Assembly (NCBI RefSeq): GCF_002775205.1
Contig: NC_036456.1
Location: 20,919,968 to 20,983,967 of the forward strand
DNA: 64,000 nt
Source of the DNA: Xiphophorus maculatus
Lineage: Eukaryota; Chordata; Actinopteri; Cyprinodontiformes; Poeciliidae
Direction of reading: 5' to 3'
In this document: one piece after another, positions 21,558-33,651 of the stretch
Layout: each line of letters begins with the position of its first letter
Position numbering within the stretch: the first letter of the stretch is position 1
Notes under the pieces: generated by a model
Database searches by the model: none
Seen by the model: only the letters and a program-made list of their open reading frames with translations
Told to the model about the DNA's origin: nothing
Made by a program: the position numbers and the translations under genes

Positions 21558-24083
21558 CTGATCTCATACGGTGCCGGAAATAAAAAGAAACACCAGCAGC
21601 AGCCAGAACCAGTAGAACCAGTAGAAGTATGGCCCAGACTGGAAACGGTTCTGTGGAGATAAATGAAGATGGATGAGTTATAATAACAGAATATTTTCAT
21701 AATCAGATGATTTTCCATTAAATCTGAGTTTCATTAACAGACAGGAAACCTGGTTGACTCAGAGTTTGACCACAAGAGATCTGATTGGTGGAGCTGGTTG
21801 CCCTGGTAACCAGAACATGATCTGATCAGTTCATCCTGATTCTGATTGGTTGATATTGATAGAAGGTCAGGATGAGGAGCTGATAGAATCAGAACCGGTT
21901 CTGGATCAATTTGTCTCCTTTACTTCATCACTGTTTATGCTGATGACTGATTTCTCTGTCGTCTTCTGATTGGTCTAAATGCTGCTGCTGTCTTCTGATT
22001 GGTCTAAATGCTGCTGCCGTCTTCTGATTGGTCTAAATGCTGCTGCTGTCTTCTGATTGGTCTAAATGCTGCTGCCGTCTTCTGATTGGTCTAAATGCTG
22101 CTGCTGTCTTCTGATTGGTCTAAATGCTGCTGCTGTCTTCTGATTGGTCTAAATGCTGCTGCTGTCTTCTGATTGGTCTAAATGCTGCTGCCGTCTTCTG
22201 ATTGGTCTAAATGCTGCTGTTGTCTTCTGATTGGTCTAAATGCTGCTGCTGTCTTCTGATTGGTCTAAATGCTGCTGCTGTCTTCTGATTGGTCTAAATG
22301 ATGCTGTTGTCTTCTGATTGGTCTAAATGCTGCTGCTGTCTTCTGATTGGTCTAAAACAGGAGGGTCCAAAGTAGGTTCTGGAGGTCCGGCATCCTGCAT
22401 GTTTTAGTCTCTCCCTGGTTTAACTCACCTGGATCCAACGGTGATCATTAGATGCCTAAGATGAACTTTGACCTGCTGAAAGGTTGTTGGTACCAGAACA
22501 TGCAGGATGCCGGGCCTCCAGGACCCACTTTGGGTCCCCTGGTGTAAATGCTGCTGCTGTCTTCTGATTGGTCTAAATGTTGCTGCCGTCTTCTGATTGG
22601 TCTAAATGCTGCTGCCGTCTTCTGATTGGTCTAAATGCTGCTGCTGTCTTCTGATTGGTCTAAATGTTGCTGCCGTCTTCTGATTGGTCTAAATGCTGCT
22701 GCCGTCTTCTGATTGGTCTAAATGCTGCTGCCGTCTTCTGATTGGTCTAAATGTTGCTGCCGTCTTCTGATTGGTCTAAATGCTGCTGCCGTCTTCTGAT
22801 TGGTCTAAATGCTGCTGCCGTCTTCTGATTGGTCCACTCAGACATGAGGACGTCTCTCCTGTCCTCCATCAGCTTCCTGTTCATCACAGAATTTATTTTA
22901 AATCTTCATGTCTCCTAAAAACCTCAAAGCTCCTCTGGTTCTTACAGCCGGACCTTCCTTTGGTCAGTCCAGCTGCTGCTGGGTTGGACCAGAACCAGGA
23001 GGAAACTACAGAACCAGGACCAGGATTAAACTCCAGGTCCAGCTTCTCCTCCTGCTGAGGCTCCAAACTCTGGTAGTTTGTGTCCTTTAACTACCAGAGC
23101 AGCTTCTCTCCATCTGAAACTCGTCTTTAGTCTCCAGAGTTTGACCCGCTGTGAGTCCACCTGGCCTAGTTAAAGTCTCTGCTCTAGTTTTAGTATCTGG
23201 TTCATTTCTTTTATTGATCGGACCTCTGAGCAGAACTTTGGTCCAACTTGCTGCTGTTTAAATGGTTCTGAGCCAACTGGACCTGGACTTCAGCCTCTCC
23301 ATGATGAACTCCCTGCTGGTACCAGATTGGACCCGTCAGCCTTCAGAACCTTCCATCCAACCAGGAGTCAGAAACGCTGAGATTCATTTAGAACCAAAAG
23401 TTTCTGATGTTTTCAAAAAGTGGTTTTTATTTCAATCATCCCTTCTGTGAGTATCAGGGTCAGGATACCAGAATTTTATTGATTTAGGAAAAAGTCATAA
23501 TAAAAAACTTAATAATAAAAAAACTTTCTAAAATTATGATAAATTTTTTTTATATTTTTTATTGTCATGCCACCTTGCTTGTTTGTGGTATGAAATTCAG
23601 ACTCAGATTAAGAAATTTACTACAAAAATAAACAAATAAACAGACGATAAAGTAATTTAAGTGATATATAGTTATGTGTCTGTGATGGAAAAATGACTAC
23701 AAGTTAACATCTGCTAGTCATGTTATATGAATGATTGTGAACTCTCACCAAAAGAACTATTTGGTTCCGTGTAGAAGGTTGGAAGTTGTTTTCTGCAGCT
23801 GCATCAGAACCAGACTGTCTCTCCTTTGTTTTAATTCTTTATCTTTGGTATAAAACTCATGTGTTTCTCTGCCTGGCAGCTTTTCATCCAGACCTGCTTC
23901 ATCACTGATTGTCTCTGTATTCTGATCAATATATGAATAAACCTGACTGAGTGATTTTACCTGAACAGTGATTGGAAATAGTTTTTTTCCACGACACTCA
24001 ACCACAAATCGGACACATTTTTGAAGCTTCAGGTTCACCTGAGTCTTTCCTACTTAATCCCTAATTCAGTTATAGTCGTTCTG

Positions 24084-24133
<50 letters not shown>

Positions 24134-24139
24134 GTGCGT

Positions 24140-24175
<36 letters not shown>

Positions 24176-26582
24176 GTGTGTGTGTGTCGGAGGCAGCACA
24201 GGATTGTAACTGATCTAAAATTAATAAGAACAACAGAAAAAGTTTAAGTATTTCTGTTATGTATTATTTATTAGACTTATTCCAAAGTATAACTTCACAA
24301 TATGCTCAACATTCCTCACTTTAATTTCTTGGTTGTTTTTTGTGCTGGAATTATCATAAAGTTATTATTTTATTCTCCTAACAATATGACTTTATTCTCA
24401 TAAAAACTAATCTGAGCTTGACCCTCATATTTAGTCGTAGGGTTGACCTGAACCCAAAGTACAAATAAATAGTAGCTATTAACACGTTAGTCAAACAAGA
24501 TGGCCGCCCTGGGAAAGCTGCCATCACTCTGAACGATGGAAACGAGGAAAGTTTTGGTGGAAAAGATCTGATACCCCAAAAAATTAATGTTCAAAACCAA
24601 AACTTTGATCAAATCAATTAAATTGATTTATTGCCCAGTCCTAGATCAAAATTAATTTAATATTGTTGAACATGTCTCTCTCTGAGATCCAGAACCAGGA
24701 AGCTGCTGGTTCTGATCCAGAGACAAACACTCACCTGGAGGAGGAGGAGCTACAACCAGGCTGACGGTGCTGATCCGTTTCTTCTCCTGGTTCGTTTGTT
24801 TGACTCGACATTCATACGTTCCGCTGTCATCAATCGTTGTGTTCTTCAGAACCAAGGACGCGTCTCCTTTCTGTATCTGATTAACCAGCAGATCCATCCG
24901 GTCCTTGTAAGACTGAAGCTGCTTTGCTAGATCGATCCTCCCGTCTCTGTACAGGAGGACAAATCCTGACTTCAGATCGGTTCTGGTCCACTCTACGACT
25001 ATAATCTCCCCCTGATCAGTATCTTTACATGGCAGAAAGACGTTCTGTCCAGGTTCAGCTTTGATGCTGTTCTGATCTGAAGGACAGAAAACAGAGAGCA
25101 GAGAGGTCAGAGGTCAAAGTGGACTTTAACTAGACAGTGATCAGTGTAGGTCTGTGTGATGAAGAACTTTGAGCTCAGATCCATCAATATGAAGATTCAC
25201 CCAACAGAAACAACCTGGAATCCACCTGGAATCTACCTGGAATCTACCTGGAATCCACCTGGAATCCCCCGGTGGCCCCTGTCAGTCCCCCGATGCTTTG
25301 GAGACATTTTGGTTCATTTCATTGTGGCATGTTTGGCTTTTTGCTGCGGTTCTGATTATTGCTACAATATTTTCTCTGATGTTTATTTCATGAACTCTAA
25401 TTGGGCCGAATCTTCCTTTAACACTTGAGGTTCTGCAGTAACTTCTGTTTACAGCCCAGAACCTCCAGCGGCTTTAACCCGCCTGGTAGAAACGGTAAGG
25501 AGAAGCAGAGAACAGAGAGCAGGTGGTACCGGGTGGTACCAGATGGTACCAGGTGGTACCGGGGCTTTGAGCTGCGTTGCGACTCGCGGTGACAGTCTCA
25601 GTGTCTTATATCAGGATGTCTGATATAAAGACAGATATTCTTTCTATCTGTCGGTGGTTCCGACCCAGACTGCCTGTAGTGAACCGGGCTTTTAGCAGAA
25701 TGATGAAGTTAAAGTCAGAAGTTTCTCTGCAGCATTTCTGAGTTTAGTGGTGAGGCGGGTTTTGTCCCACTATTGCAGGACGATTATAAAAATATAAATA
25801 GAAACAGTTTTTCTAACGTCAACATCAGACCTACGTTTTTATTCACAAACCAGTTAATGAAAATATTCTTGCCCATAATTAGATAGATAGAGGAACAGAT
25901 CCTCCTCCTCCTCACCATGGAGTCTGAACAACATGGAGGCTCTGAGAGTCATTATTAGCCTGAGGGCAGCCAGACTAGTTTATTTTACTACATTATTATA
26001 TTTAGAGAAATATTATTGCTGAGGGGCACAAACAGGCCTTCTGACATACAGATTAAAAATAAAAAAACTCAAAAAGGGCATCAAGGATAAAAGGCCAGGG
26101 GCTCAAGGCCCCTTCATCCCCCCCTCTGCACGTGCCTGTCTGATGGTGAAACGCGGATCAACGTAAAACCTGTTAAACGTGTCTTGAAAAGTTTTTTCAT
26201 GGAGTATAAAACACGCTGCCAGTCAACATGGCGGAGAGCTGCGATAAATGTTCATAATTCAGAAGTAGTTTTATAAAGAGCGTATTAATCTCGGTGTGTC
26301 TGAACCTGAGGACTTGCCGTCCTGTCATGAGTTTCTGCTTCACCGCATCTGATTCTAATAATCCAACTACCGGCTCAGAATGAACCATCATTAGATTCAG
26401 GTGTTAAACCAGCTAAAGAACTGAAACAAGCAGGATATCAGTAATAATAATGAGGACTGACCTAGGAAACCATCGCTGTATAATAACTTTATGTTTTCCA
26501 GCTGAATCTCACCTGCAGCAGAAACAAACTGCCAGAAAACCACAGACAGCAGGAACAGAGACGCAGGAAGAGAAGAAGCCAT
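21558..26582 (-). CDS. Butyrophilin/B7-like V-set membrane receptor (signal, V and membrane exons)
   Basis: Three phase-compatible exons. Exon 1, 26582-26513 (70 bp), starts at ATG and encodes a signal peptide MASSLPASLFLLSVVFWQFV, ending in phase 1 before GTGAGA. Exon 2, 25076-24735 (342 bp), is a V-set domain with FLPCKD, VVEWTRTD, FVLLYRDGR, ASLVLKNTTIDDSGTYEC and a PPPP end before GTGAGT; both Ig cysteines and the D-S-G-T-Y-E-C box are intact. Exon 3, 21650-21558 (93 bp), encodes PFPVWAILLLVLLVLAAAG then VSFYFRHRMRS: one membrane helix with a basic stop-transfer. The family is that of teleost butyrophilin/MOG/B7-like molecules, type I membrane proteins in immune co-signalling. Tail exons were not found; an L1-like element and a minisatellite lie just downstream. 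The intron of about 3.1 kb before exon 3 contains a 29-bp minisatellite with a hAT MITE and a GT microsatellite. Confidence 0.75.
21950..22357 (+). repeat. 29-bp minisatellite, first block (14 units)
   Basis: Fourteen copies of a 29-bp unit with the core TCTGATTGGTCTAAATG and CTGCTGCTGTCT or CTGCTGCCGTCT. Each unit holds an inverted CCAAT box close to the NF-Y consensus CTGATTGG. The array sits in the last mapped intron of the V-set receptor gene. Confidence 0.95.
22358..22541. mobile_element. hAT-type MITE inside the 29-bp minisatellite
   Basis: A 184-bp element with long imperfect terminal inverted repeats: it opens CAGGAGGGTCCAAAGTAGG and the reverse complement of its right end opens CAGGGGACCCAAAGTGGG, both continuing to CGGCATCCTGCATGTT. 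The flanks GTCTAAAA and GTGTAAAT look like an 8-bp target duplication with two changes, derived from the minisatellite unit itself. No coding capacity. Similar CCTGCATGTTTTAGATG words recur in an inverted arrangement at about 35615-35760. Confidence 0.75.
22545..22833 (+). repeat. 29-bp minisatellite, second block (10 units)
   Basis: Ten further copies of the same unit as 21950-22357, each with CTGATTGG. The block was separated from the first by a MITE. Confidence 0.95.
22834..23684. other. Intronic stretch, nothing recognised
   Basis: Contains many AGAACC/GGTTCT words and short frames but no V-set, membrane or tail exon with proper boundaries. Confidence 0.4.
23685..24010. repeat. Segment duplicated at 27.55-29.10 kb (uninterrupted copy)
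   Basis: About 320 bp nearly identical to 27553-27752 plus 28990-29100. This copy lacks the hAT element that splits the other and so shows the empty target (GCAGCTTTTCATCCAGACC). The minus strand is open for 94 codons with ISDEAGLDEKLPGRE, but I do not recognise the peptide. Confidence 0.8.
24087..24188 (+). repeat. (GT)n microsatellite
   Basis: About 50 GT units with a few GC interruptions, in the intron of the V-set receptor gene. Confidence 0.97.
25205..25272 (+). repeat. 12-bp tandem repeat (CTGGAATCCACC)
   Basis: About five to six units of CTGGAATCTACC/CTGGAATCCACC in the first intron of the V-set receptor gene. A second small array of GGTGGTACC words lies at 25523-25562. Confidence 0.85.
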
Positions 26583-27552
26583 TTCCTGGTTGGTCTCCGT
26601 CCGAAATTAGATTCATGAGACGTTTCCAAGTGGGAAAAAATTCCTCGACATATCAAAAAACTGAAGTTGGTTTTCAACAAGATGACTTTTAGAAGTACGG
26701 TGAGGATATAATAAATGAAATAAACCCAGAGAAAGCGAAAATTCACAGCGCGTTCTGGGAAGTTTCTTCTTCTTTTCTGTTGTGGCGAATCGCCAGCAAC
26801 TTTCAGTTAAATAACTGTGAAACTGTTTCCCTGTGGAAATCTGCCCCCTTGCGTCGGGAACGCGCACTGCAGCCAGAGAGGCAATCTGATCATTTCCACG
26901 GAGCCTCTGATCAATTTCTCGGTAAAACGGCTCATATAATCATGTCAAGGTTGTAACTTTAATCGGCAGCTAATAAATAAACGAGGTCTTGTGTGGAGGT
27001 CTTCTTATGCTGCTTTTTGTTGCTTCAAAAAACAAAAAAATTCTCAGTATTTCTCTACTTCTGTCACTGAAGCCTGTTTTCCAACACACTGAGTGTATTA
27101 ATATTTTTTTATTGCTAATGTAAGTGGATTGAAGGACTGTTACCTGGCTGATAACAGGGCACAAAAACATTAAGACTTACTGAAAAGATGAGTGTGGCTC
27201 TCTGGAAAATCCCATCCTAATGTTAAACATGACAGATTACTGGATTAAAGAAATGTCTAGTTTCTAATTTTGGTGGGTCAAACATACTATCACATAATCA
27301 TTGAGCGTTTGGTAACATTTGCTCTTTATTTGCCAAAGTTACTTGGGAGGAACCAAATATTTGAGCCCTTTCCCTCCAAGGACAGTAGAACAGGGGAACA
27401 GGTTATTTCAGGCAGCTAAAATATTTGGTTCATCCTCAAGTAACTTTGACAAATAGTTGATTTGACAAAGAGTTGATTGCCATGAGGAGCCATGTTGGGC
27501 CTTCAGTGACCAGTAGGAGAGGGCGGCCCTGTCCCAACACTCACACTGTGGT
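26583..27552. other. Upstream flank of the V-set receptor gene
   Basis: The promoter of the minus-strand receptor should lie in the first few hundred bases here. I saw no TATA box at a convincing distance. The rest is AT-rich and unassigned. Confidence 0.4.
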
Positions 27553-27752
27553 GGAAAAATGACTACAAGGTAACATCTGCTAGTCATGTTATATGAATGA
27601 TTGTGAACTCTCACCAAAAGAACTATTTGGTTCCATGTAGAAGGTTGGAAGTTGTTTTCTGCAGCTGCATCAGAACCAGACTGTCTCTCCTTTGTTTTAT
27701 TTTTTATCTTTGGTATAAAACTCATGTGTTTCTCTGCCTGGCAGCTTTTCAC
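27553..27752. repeat. Left half of the duplicated segment
   Basis: Matches the first part of 23685-24010 up to CTTTTCA. The right half resumes at 28990 after the hAT element. Confidence 0.8.
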
Positions 27753-28989
27753 CAGTGTTGTATAGTAACGAAGTAAAAATACTTCACTACTTTACTTAAG
27801 TATATTTTGGAGTACTTCATACTTTCCTCGAGTATGAAAATTTTTGATGACTTTCACTTTTACTTCACTATATTTCCGAACTTAATTGCGTACTTTTACT
27901 CCGATACATTTTCAATGTGTGGTTTAGTTACTCGTTACAAAAAAGCGAGAGAGAGAAACGAAGTGTTTTGATCCCACCTACTGATTAGCAAGTAGCAAGC
28001 AGGCTACCGAACAAAGTCCGTAGCCTGCTTGCCTGGGCTTGTTCATCACCACCAATAGGATACACCTGTTTCGCTTCTCCCATTAAACACAAAGCAAGTC
28101 TGGCAATCAGCAGCAGCCACATGGAGGAGGAGAAGGAGACCACAACGACTGCAACTACGTCGGACACGGCTCCAGGGGAACCACCAGCTGGTGATGAGAG
28201 CCCATGGCCTTATTTAAACACAATACACTCTTTCGTGGGTGTTAAAGATTCGTCGTACCGCATGCAGTGTATGTTATTCCTGCCCGAAGATGTGGAAATT
28301 CTATCTTACAAAAACTCCCCGTCCAACTTGAAGAAACACATCGAGGTAACTTCTTATGAAATGGTTATAATCCTCCTGTTTCAGTAACTATAGCTTGGTC
28401 ACTAGACACTACTGTATTGTGAAACGTTGACCATAAATGAACTTTGTTTGGCATTGTTTCAGTTCCATACGTGGTGTATTTAGCTTAGGCTTAATGTTGA
28501 CTGTAGCAGGCTACCTAGACTCCTCTGTTCAAGGGGGGCAGAAGCCATAGCGATAGCAATTTAGACTAAATTTAACGAATAATAATCAGTTGTAAAGCAG
28601 GTTAAGTTAACCTTGTGCTATAGGTAAAGCACCTAATTTTCTTAACTAAATGATGCCTGCAGGTATATCTATTAGCAGGTTTAATTTTGCCTGCACTTGG
28701 TTGTGTACATTATTTTAAGTGTATTTGACAAGTTTACCAAAATATAAAAAATGTCATTCAAACTGCATTTGCCTTGTTTTACTTTTTACTTGTACTTTTC
28801 ATTACATTACTTGAGTACATCCATTTTTACAGTAATTTCCATACTTAAGTACAAGAAGTTTCAGATACTTTAAGACTTTAACTCAAGTAACATTTCAGTC
28901 AGTGACTTGGACTTTTACCAAAGTCGTATTTTGGAGAGGTACTTATACTTTTACTTGACTCTGAGATTTCAGTACTTTATACAACACTG
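27753..28989 (+). mobile_element. Internally deleted hAT transposon with 8-bp target duplication
   Basis: A 1237-bp element begins CAGTGTTGTATAGTAACGAA and its right end reads CAGTGTTGTATAAAGTAC on the minus strand, so it has short CAGTGTTG terminal repeats followed by AAGTAC/ACTT-rich subterminal words. The flanks are CTTTTCAC (27745-27752) and CTTTTCAT (28990-28997), an 8-bp duplication with one change. At 28121-28345 an exon encodes an acidic N-terminus then SSYRMQCMLFLPEDVEIL and NSPSNLKKHIE, the BED-type zinc-finger start of a hAT transposase, ending at a GT donor. The first finger pair has CxF instead of CxC, and no catalytic domain follows. The element is a non-autonomous remnant. Confidence 0.85.
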
Positions 28990-29103
28990 CTTTTCATCCA
29001 GACCTGCTTCATCACTGATTGTCTCTGTATTCTGATCAATATATGAATAAACCTGACTGAGTGATTTCACCTGAACAGTGATTGGAAATAGTTTTATTTT
29101 CCA
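28990..29103. repeat. Right half of the duplicated segment
   Basis: Continues the segment interrupted at 27752, matching about 23880-23993. Confidence 0.8.
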
Positions 29104-29109
29104 CGACAC

Positions 29110-29352
29110 GCCCTTGTACATGCACTTGTACTTGCACATGTACAGAGCTAAATAACTTATATTTTACTGTCATTACTGCACTCTATATTCTATATTTATA
29201 TTTATACTGTATTTTATTTTATTCTGGAGTAACCTCACAACATTGGAAGCTTAAAACATTGTTCTGAGCCGTATGCAACGAAATTTCGTTCTGTATTCAC
29301 CCTGTGCATGCAAAATGACAATAAAGTCAGTCTAAGTCTAAGTCTAAGTCTT
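29110..29352 (+). mobile_element. LINE 3' tail
   Basis: A 3'-UTR-like sequence with ACGAAATTTCGTTCTGTATT, ATGACAATAAAGTCAGTC and a (TAAGTC)n tail, as at the 3' ends of fish CR1/Jockey-like LINEs. No reverse-transcriptase sequence remains. Confidence 0.55.
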
Positions 29353-30952
29353 GTATCCTCCTCCTCTTGCTCCTCTTCTTCTTCTGTGATGTTTATTGGC
29401 GGTTGGGAAACAACGAAGATGGTGCACTACCGCCACCAACTGGTCTGGAGTGTGGACCAGCATGTCACTCAAGTATTAAACTCTATTAAATAACTGCGTT
29501 ACTTTAAGATACCCTAAAAACATTAATGAAGTTACAATTGAAAAAAAGTTTGTCTCAAAATCTCAGTCACAAAATGAAAGAATCAATATTTTGAATTTCT
29601 TTTGCAGAAAGTATTGATAGGGAAAACTTTATACATAATTATGAAATTAATATCTCAAGTTTTTTGTGGGGGTGGAATAGAAAGATATTTGGTTTTTATT
29701 TTCTTCAGAGATCATGATGATTTTTAAACAATTGTTTTCTTCTAAGGGTCGAGGGAAAGAAAACGGATTTTTGGTCCATAAAGTCACAAAATAAATAGTT
29801 TCTTTTAAAAATGACATTTTAGATCCATTTATCTTTTTTTTCAAATGTAGCCTCAGGCATTTTTAATTTTTTTAATATATAACTTGTGTTTGTCCTATCA
29901 GCCTTTATCAAGACAAACGAAACAAAAGTCTTTAACATCTATAAAGAAAAATACTGAGGGAGATTCATAATGAGTTTATTAAAGATCAGCGCTAAACACA
30001 CAGAACTAAAAATATGAAAAGAATATTAGCTGCTTTTTATTTTTACATTGTTAAAAACAAAACAAAAATGACAAATCTTATTCCACACAAACAGGTTTTA
30101 TTTTTTCTTTTAACTCCTCAGATCTGAAGTTTATTTTCTTCATAAAATTAAATAGTTTAATTTCTGGTTAGTCAAAGGATAAAACTAAAATATTCAACTT
30201 TGCATTATTGAATTTAAAAAGAAAACACAAAGAGCTGCGAGAAAAACAAAATCAAATAAAAAAGTTTTTAAGAAAAAAATGTTTTTTTTGCAGACAAAAG
30301 CTTGAGGAAGAACTTATTGTTAGTAAAGTATGACTAGAAGCATGAATTAAAGATAATCTCTGATGTTAGGAGAGTTAAAACCTGTCAGCTGGTCGTCAGG
30401 ATGAGACTGAAGGAACCGGAGGATCAGAGAACATCTGGTCCTGGAGGAACATCTGGAACCACAGAAACATTTCAAACTCATTCAATCAGTTTGATCTACA
30501 TTTTTATGCTGCGTCTCCATCAAAAAACACATTTTATCTCCAGGAATTTCCTGGTAAATTAATGGTTATAAATGCAGCTGAAGGAATAAAAATGTTTTAT
30601 TTCAGTGACAGAAAAAATCTAAAATGAAAACATGAAAGCAGCTGAAATGATTCTTTAAAGAAATCGCTCAAGATCAGGTTTTTGTTACTTCTGAACTTTA
30701 AGAAGCTTAAATTTAAAAGCAGATTTAGTTCTAGTGATAATTTCTAACAGATTTTACAGGGACAGAAATGAAACAGTTAATAAAATAAAACACAAAGAGG
30801 AACCTTAAAATCCAAAATACTCAAAAAATAATAATAAAAATTATAATTTATTTGAAGCGAAATCCTGAAATCTCCTGGATAAAAGAGTTTCTTTGTTTTA
30901 AAGTATAAAGTAATAAACCACTTCCAGAGTCTGATGGCTCCGTCTGCCTCTG
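29353..30952. other. Unassigned AT-rich stretch
   Basis: Starts with a segment containing CTACCGCCACCAACTGGTCT, which recurs at about 45665-45690 and is probably an old repeat. The remainder is AT-rich with no supported exon. Confidence 0.4.
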
Positions 30953-31232
30953 AACGGCCTAAAACTCTGGTACCAGGTCCAGTTCATTATCCTCTGGTGC
31001 CAGGTCCAGTTTATCGTCCTCTGGTACCAGGCCCAGCTTATCGTCCTCTGGTACCAGGTCCAGTTTATCATCCTCTGGTACCAGGTCCAGTTCATCATCC
31101 TCTGGTACCAGGTCCAGTTTATCATCCTCTGGTACCAGGCCCAGTTTATCATCCTCTGGTACCAGGTCCAGTTCATCATCCTCTGGTACCAGGTCCAGTT
31201 CATCATCCTCTGGTACCAGGTCCAGTTCATGA
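30953..31232 (+). repeat. 27-bp minisatellite
   Basis: About ten units of 27 bp with CCTCTGGTACCAGGTCCAG and a variable TTCATCAT or TTTATCGT end. The minus strand would read Asn-Trp-Thr-Trp-Tyr-Gln-Arg repeats; this is a satellite effect. Confidence 0.95.
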
Positions 31233-32045
31233 TCTCATCACCCAGTGACACATCAGAGCTGCAGCTTCCTGTTACATCACAGTTTAGATTTTGGTTCCAA
31301 CCAATCAGAGTCTCTCTGATGTCACTGCAAACTGTTTTCTGAACAATATTTATGGAGCAAGAAGCTGTTAAAGGTGAGATATTATTTATATTCTACACAC
31401 ATGCTGTTGTTTTAGAACACAATCTATGTTACAGTTATGAAAATGATGAATATATAAATTCATCCTGGATCTGATGACCTGAAATGGGTCTCTGTCTCTT
31501 TAAGAAGCTCCAGCTCTTCATCTCATCTCTGCATCAAACTCCAGTTTTATTTCCACCAACGAGTCGAATCTCCAACCTGACATTCATCAGCAAAATACTG
31601 CAAAACTTCAACAACCGCTGACGGCTTTCAGTCTGGTTTCCATGGTTACCACAGCACTGAGACTGGCCTAGTCAAAGTATTCAATGACATACATATAAAC
31701 ACAGACTGTGGAAGGACCACAGAGCTGGTTCTGGTTCTGTTGGACCTCAGTGATGACCAGCATATTACTGACACTTGGATAATTATGTTACCTGAACATG
31801 TATTTATTTAGGGAAAATATTTTTGCAGTGTTCACCAGTCCATCATAAATAATGATTATATAAATCTGACTTATTAGATTTATGAAAGAAAAAGTATTAA
31901 TATTTGTGCTGAAGAAAATATTATGTAAATCACAGTTTGATTCAGAGCAGAACTGAGTAAATCTGGTCAGTGAAACATTTTATCACCGAATTTAAAGCAA
32001 GAAAAACAAAACAGTCTTTATATTCATAAACTTAGAGAGTTTTAC
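31233..32045. other. Unassigned flank, partly homologous to the 3' part of the right inverted arm
   Basis: The stretch at about 31920-32045 aligns, on the minus strand, with 47517-47640 (TTCTGCTCTGAAT and neighbouring words). No exon is supported. Confidence 0.4.
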
Positions 32046-32113
32046 CTCTGGTTCTGGATCTCTGATGATTTTCTGTCCATATCAAACATTATTTGTCTTC
32101 ACTCGGTCGGTCG
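32046..32113 (-). pseudogene. Degenerate FCRL tail exon (left arm)
   Basis: A 68-bp stretch after TTTTGCAG and before GTAAAACTCT on the minus strand. It corresponds to the intact exon 47457-47516 on the plus strand, whose flanks match. In the expected phase it meets a TGA, and the tyrosine motif is lost. It marks the 3' end of the inverted duplication on the left and supports pseudogene status of the minus-strand FCRL copy. Confidence 0.5.
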
Positions 32114-33651
32114 CTGCAAAACGAAACAAACATTATGTTTAAATGTTTTATTTAAAAGATCTTGATAAGCAGCAGAAAGTTTGCAGGTTTTTTAACTCAA
32201 CACCTTTGCAGCGAGTCACTAAAGACGTCATGGAAATTTAGCTGAAACTAGAAGCAGACCACAAGATTCTTAACCATTTAGAGATGAAACTTTTCACCAC
32301 AGAGCAGAAAACAACAAGAAACCAGTAAGACCAGACCACAGAGAGGCCCAACCAGTCTGAGCTGCTGGCAGAAACCAGAGAAAGTTTCCCTTCACATCAG
32401 AGTTGGTAGAAAAATAACTTTCAAAGTTTGAGTTGTCCTGCAGAAGAGAAGACGGCTACATGTTTCTGGGTGATTATCTGGTTTGTGCAGCGCTAGCAGA
32501 GAAGCTAATGTCTACAGTCAGCCTGATCTCTGCTGTTGGTTCAGCCAATCAGCAGCAAGGACAATGAAAATGCTTCTAGATTTTGCAAACATGAACAAGT
32601 ATTAAGTATTTTAGCTTTATGATATTTTACCAATGCTCTAGAAAACAATCAGAGAATAATTCAAGTTTTTTCTATAGAAAAGTTTGTGAATCTGTGAAAA
32701 CTGAACTGCAAACAGGTTTTTAATGTCCTTCATTTTAAAAAGGGCAACACAGATAAAGACAATCTGATGAAAATAAGTCACAAAATTTCCTTCCATGTTA
32801 CACAAATAATGTTTCCTGATGCAAAGAGATTCACGAAGAAACATGAACATCTATAAGGAACCAGAGAGATGAATTATCCACCAACTGAGAAACATGGAAC
32901 AGAACCGAATCTTCCCAGCAACAGCTGATCTAACAAAACTCCTCCTAATGAACTGAAGAACTATTAGACTGAAAGAACTGCAGGCATCAGTTCCCTCAAC
33001 TTCACTGTAATCAGACATTAAACACCTTAAAGGTAGAAATTCATGACTAGAACCACTAGAACTGTGTTTACATTCACAGAAACATTTCTGAACTAAAGGC
33101 TCAGAAAATCTGAAGTATTGGTTTGTTATTTCTATCGATGGTTTGGAGAAGCTAAAAATTATTTAATGATCTTGTTGAAGGTAAAAACTGTTCATATAAA
33201 AATTGTATTTATAATTCACTGTATTCTTTATTTACGTTCATATGTGTCTTACTGTGGTTGGAGCTTTTTCTGTAAACCCTAAACCGTTTAGCCGTTGCTG
33301 ATCTCCAAACTAATCTAAGTAAATTGAACTCTAATTGTCTGGAGTTCAGTACTTTTTGTTGTTGTTCCAACAAATCAGATCAATAAATATTTAGCATTCT
33401 GTATTATTCAATCCCAAAGAGTTAAACCAGCTATAATGTTCTGAACAGGTCCATAAAGCCGGTTCCACAGTGGTTCTTCTAGCAGCTGCAGAACATTTCC
33501 AGAACCAGAGACTAAAGTCTCGGATCAGAGAAACTCATCCAGGCTTTGATTCCTGCAGCAGCGTCTTCACAGGTATGATTGACAACACAACAGTCCAGAA
33601 CGCTGCTGCTGGGGTTCTGACTAGAACCAGGAGGATAGAGACACCACCCGA
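32114..33651. other. Unassigned AT-rich stretch
   Basis: No exon or repeat family recognised. It lies within the left arm of the inverted duplication, but I could not follow a continuous match to the right arm here. Confidence 0.4.

Noticed and set aside
23757-24038. 94-codon minus-strand frame in a duplicated segment
   Set aside because: No recognisable domain, and its twin at 27.6 kb is interrupted by a transposon. Kept only as a repeat.
30898-31251. Asn-Trp-Thr-Trp-Tyr-Gln-Arg repeat protein
   Set aside because: 27-bp minisatellite without supporting gene signals.
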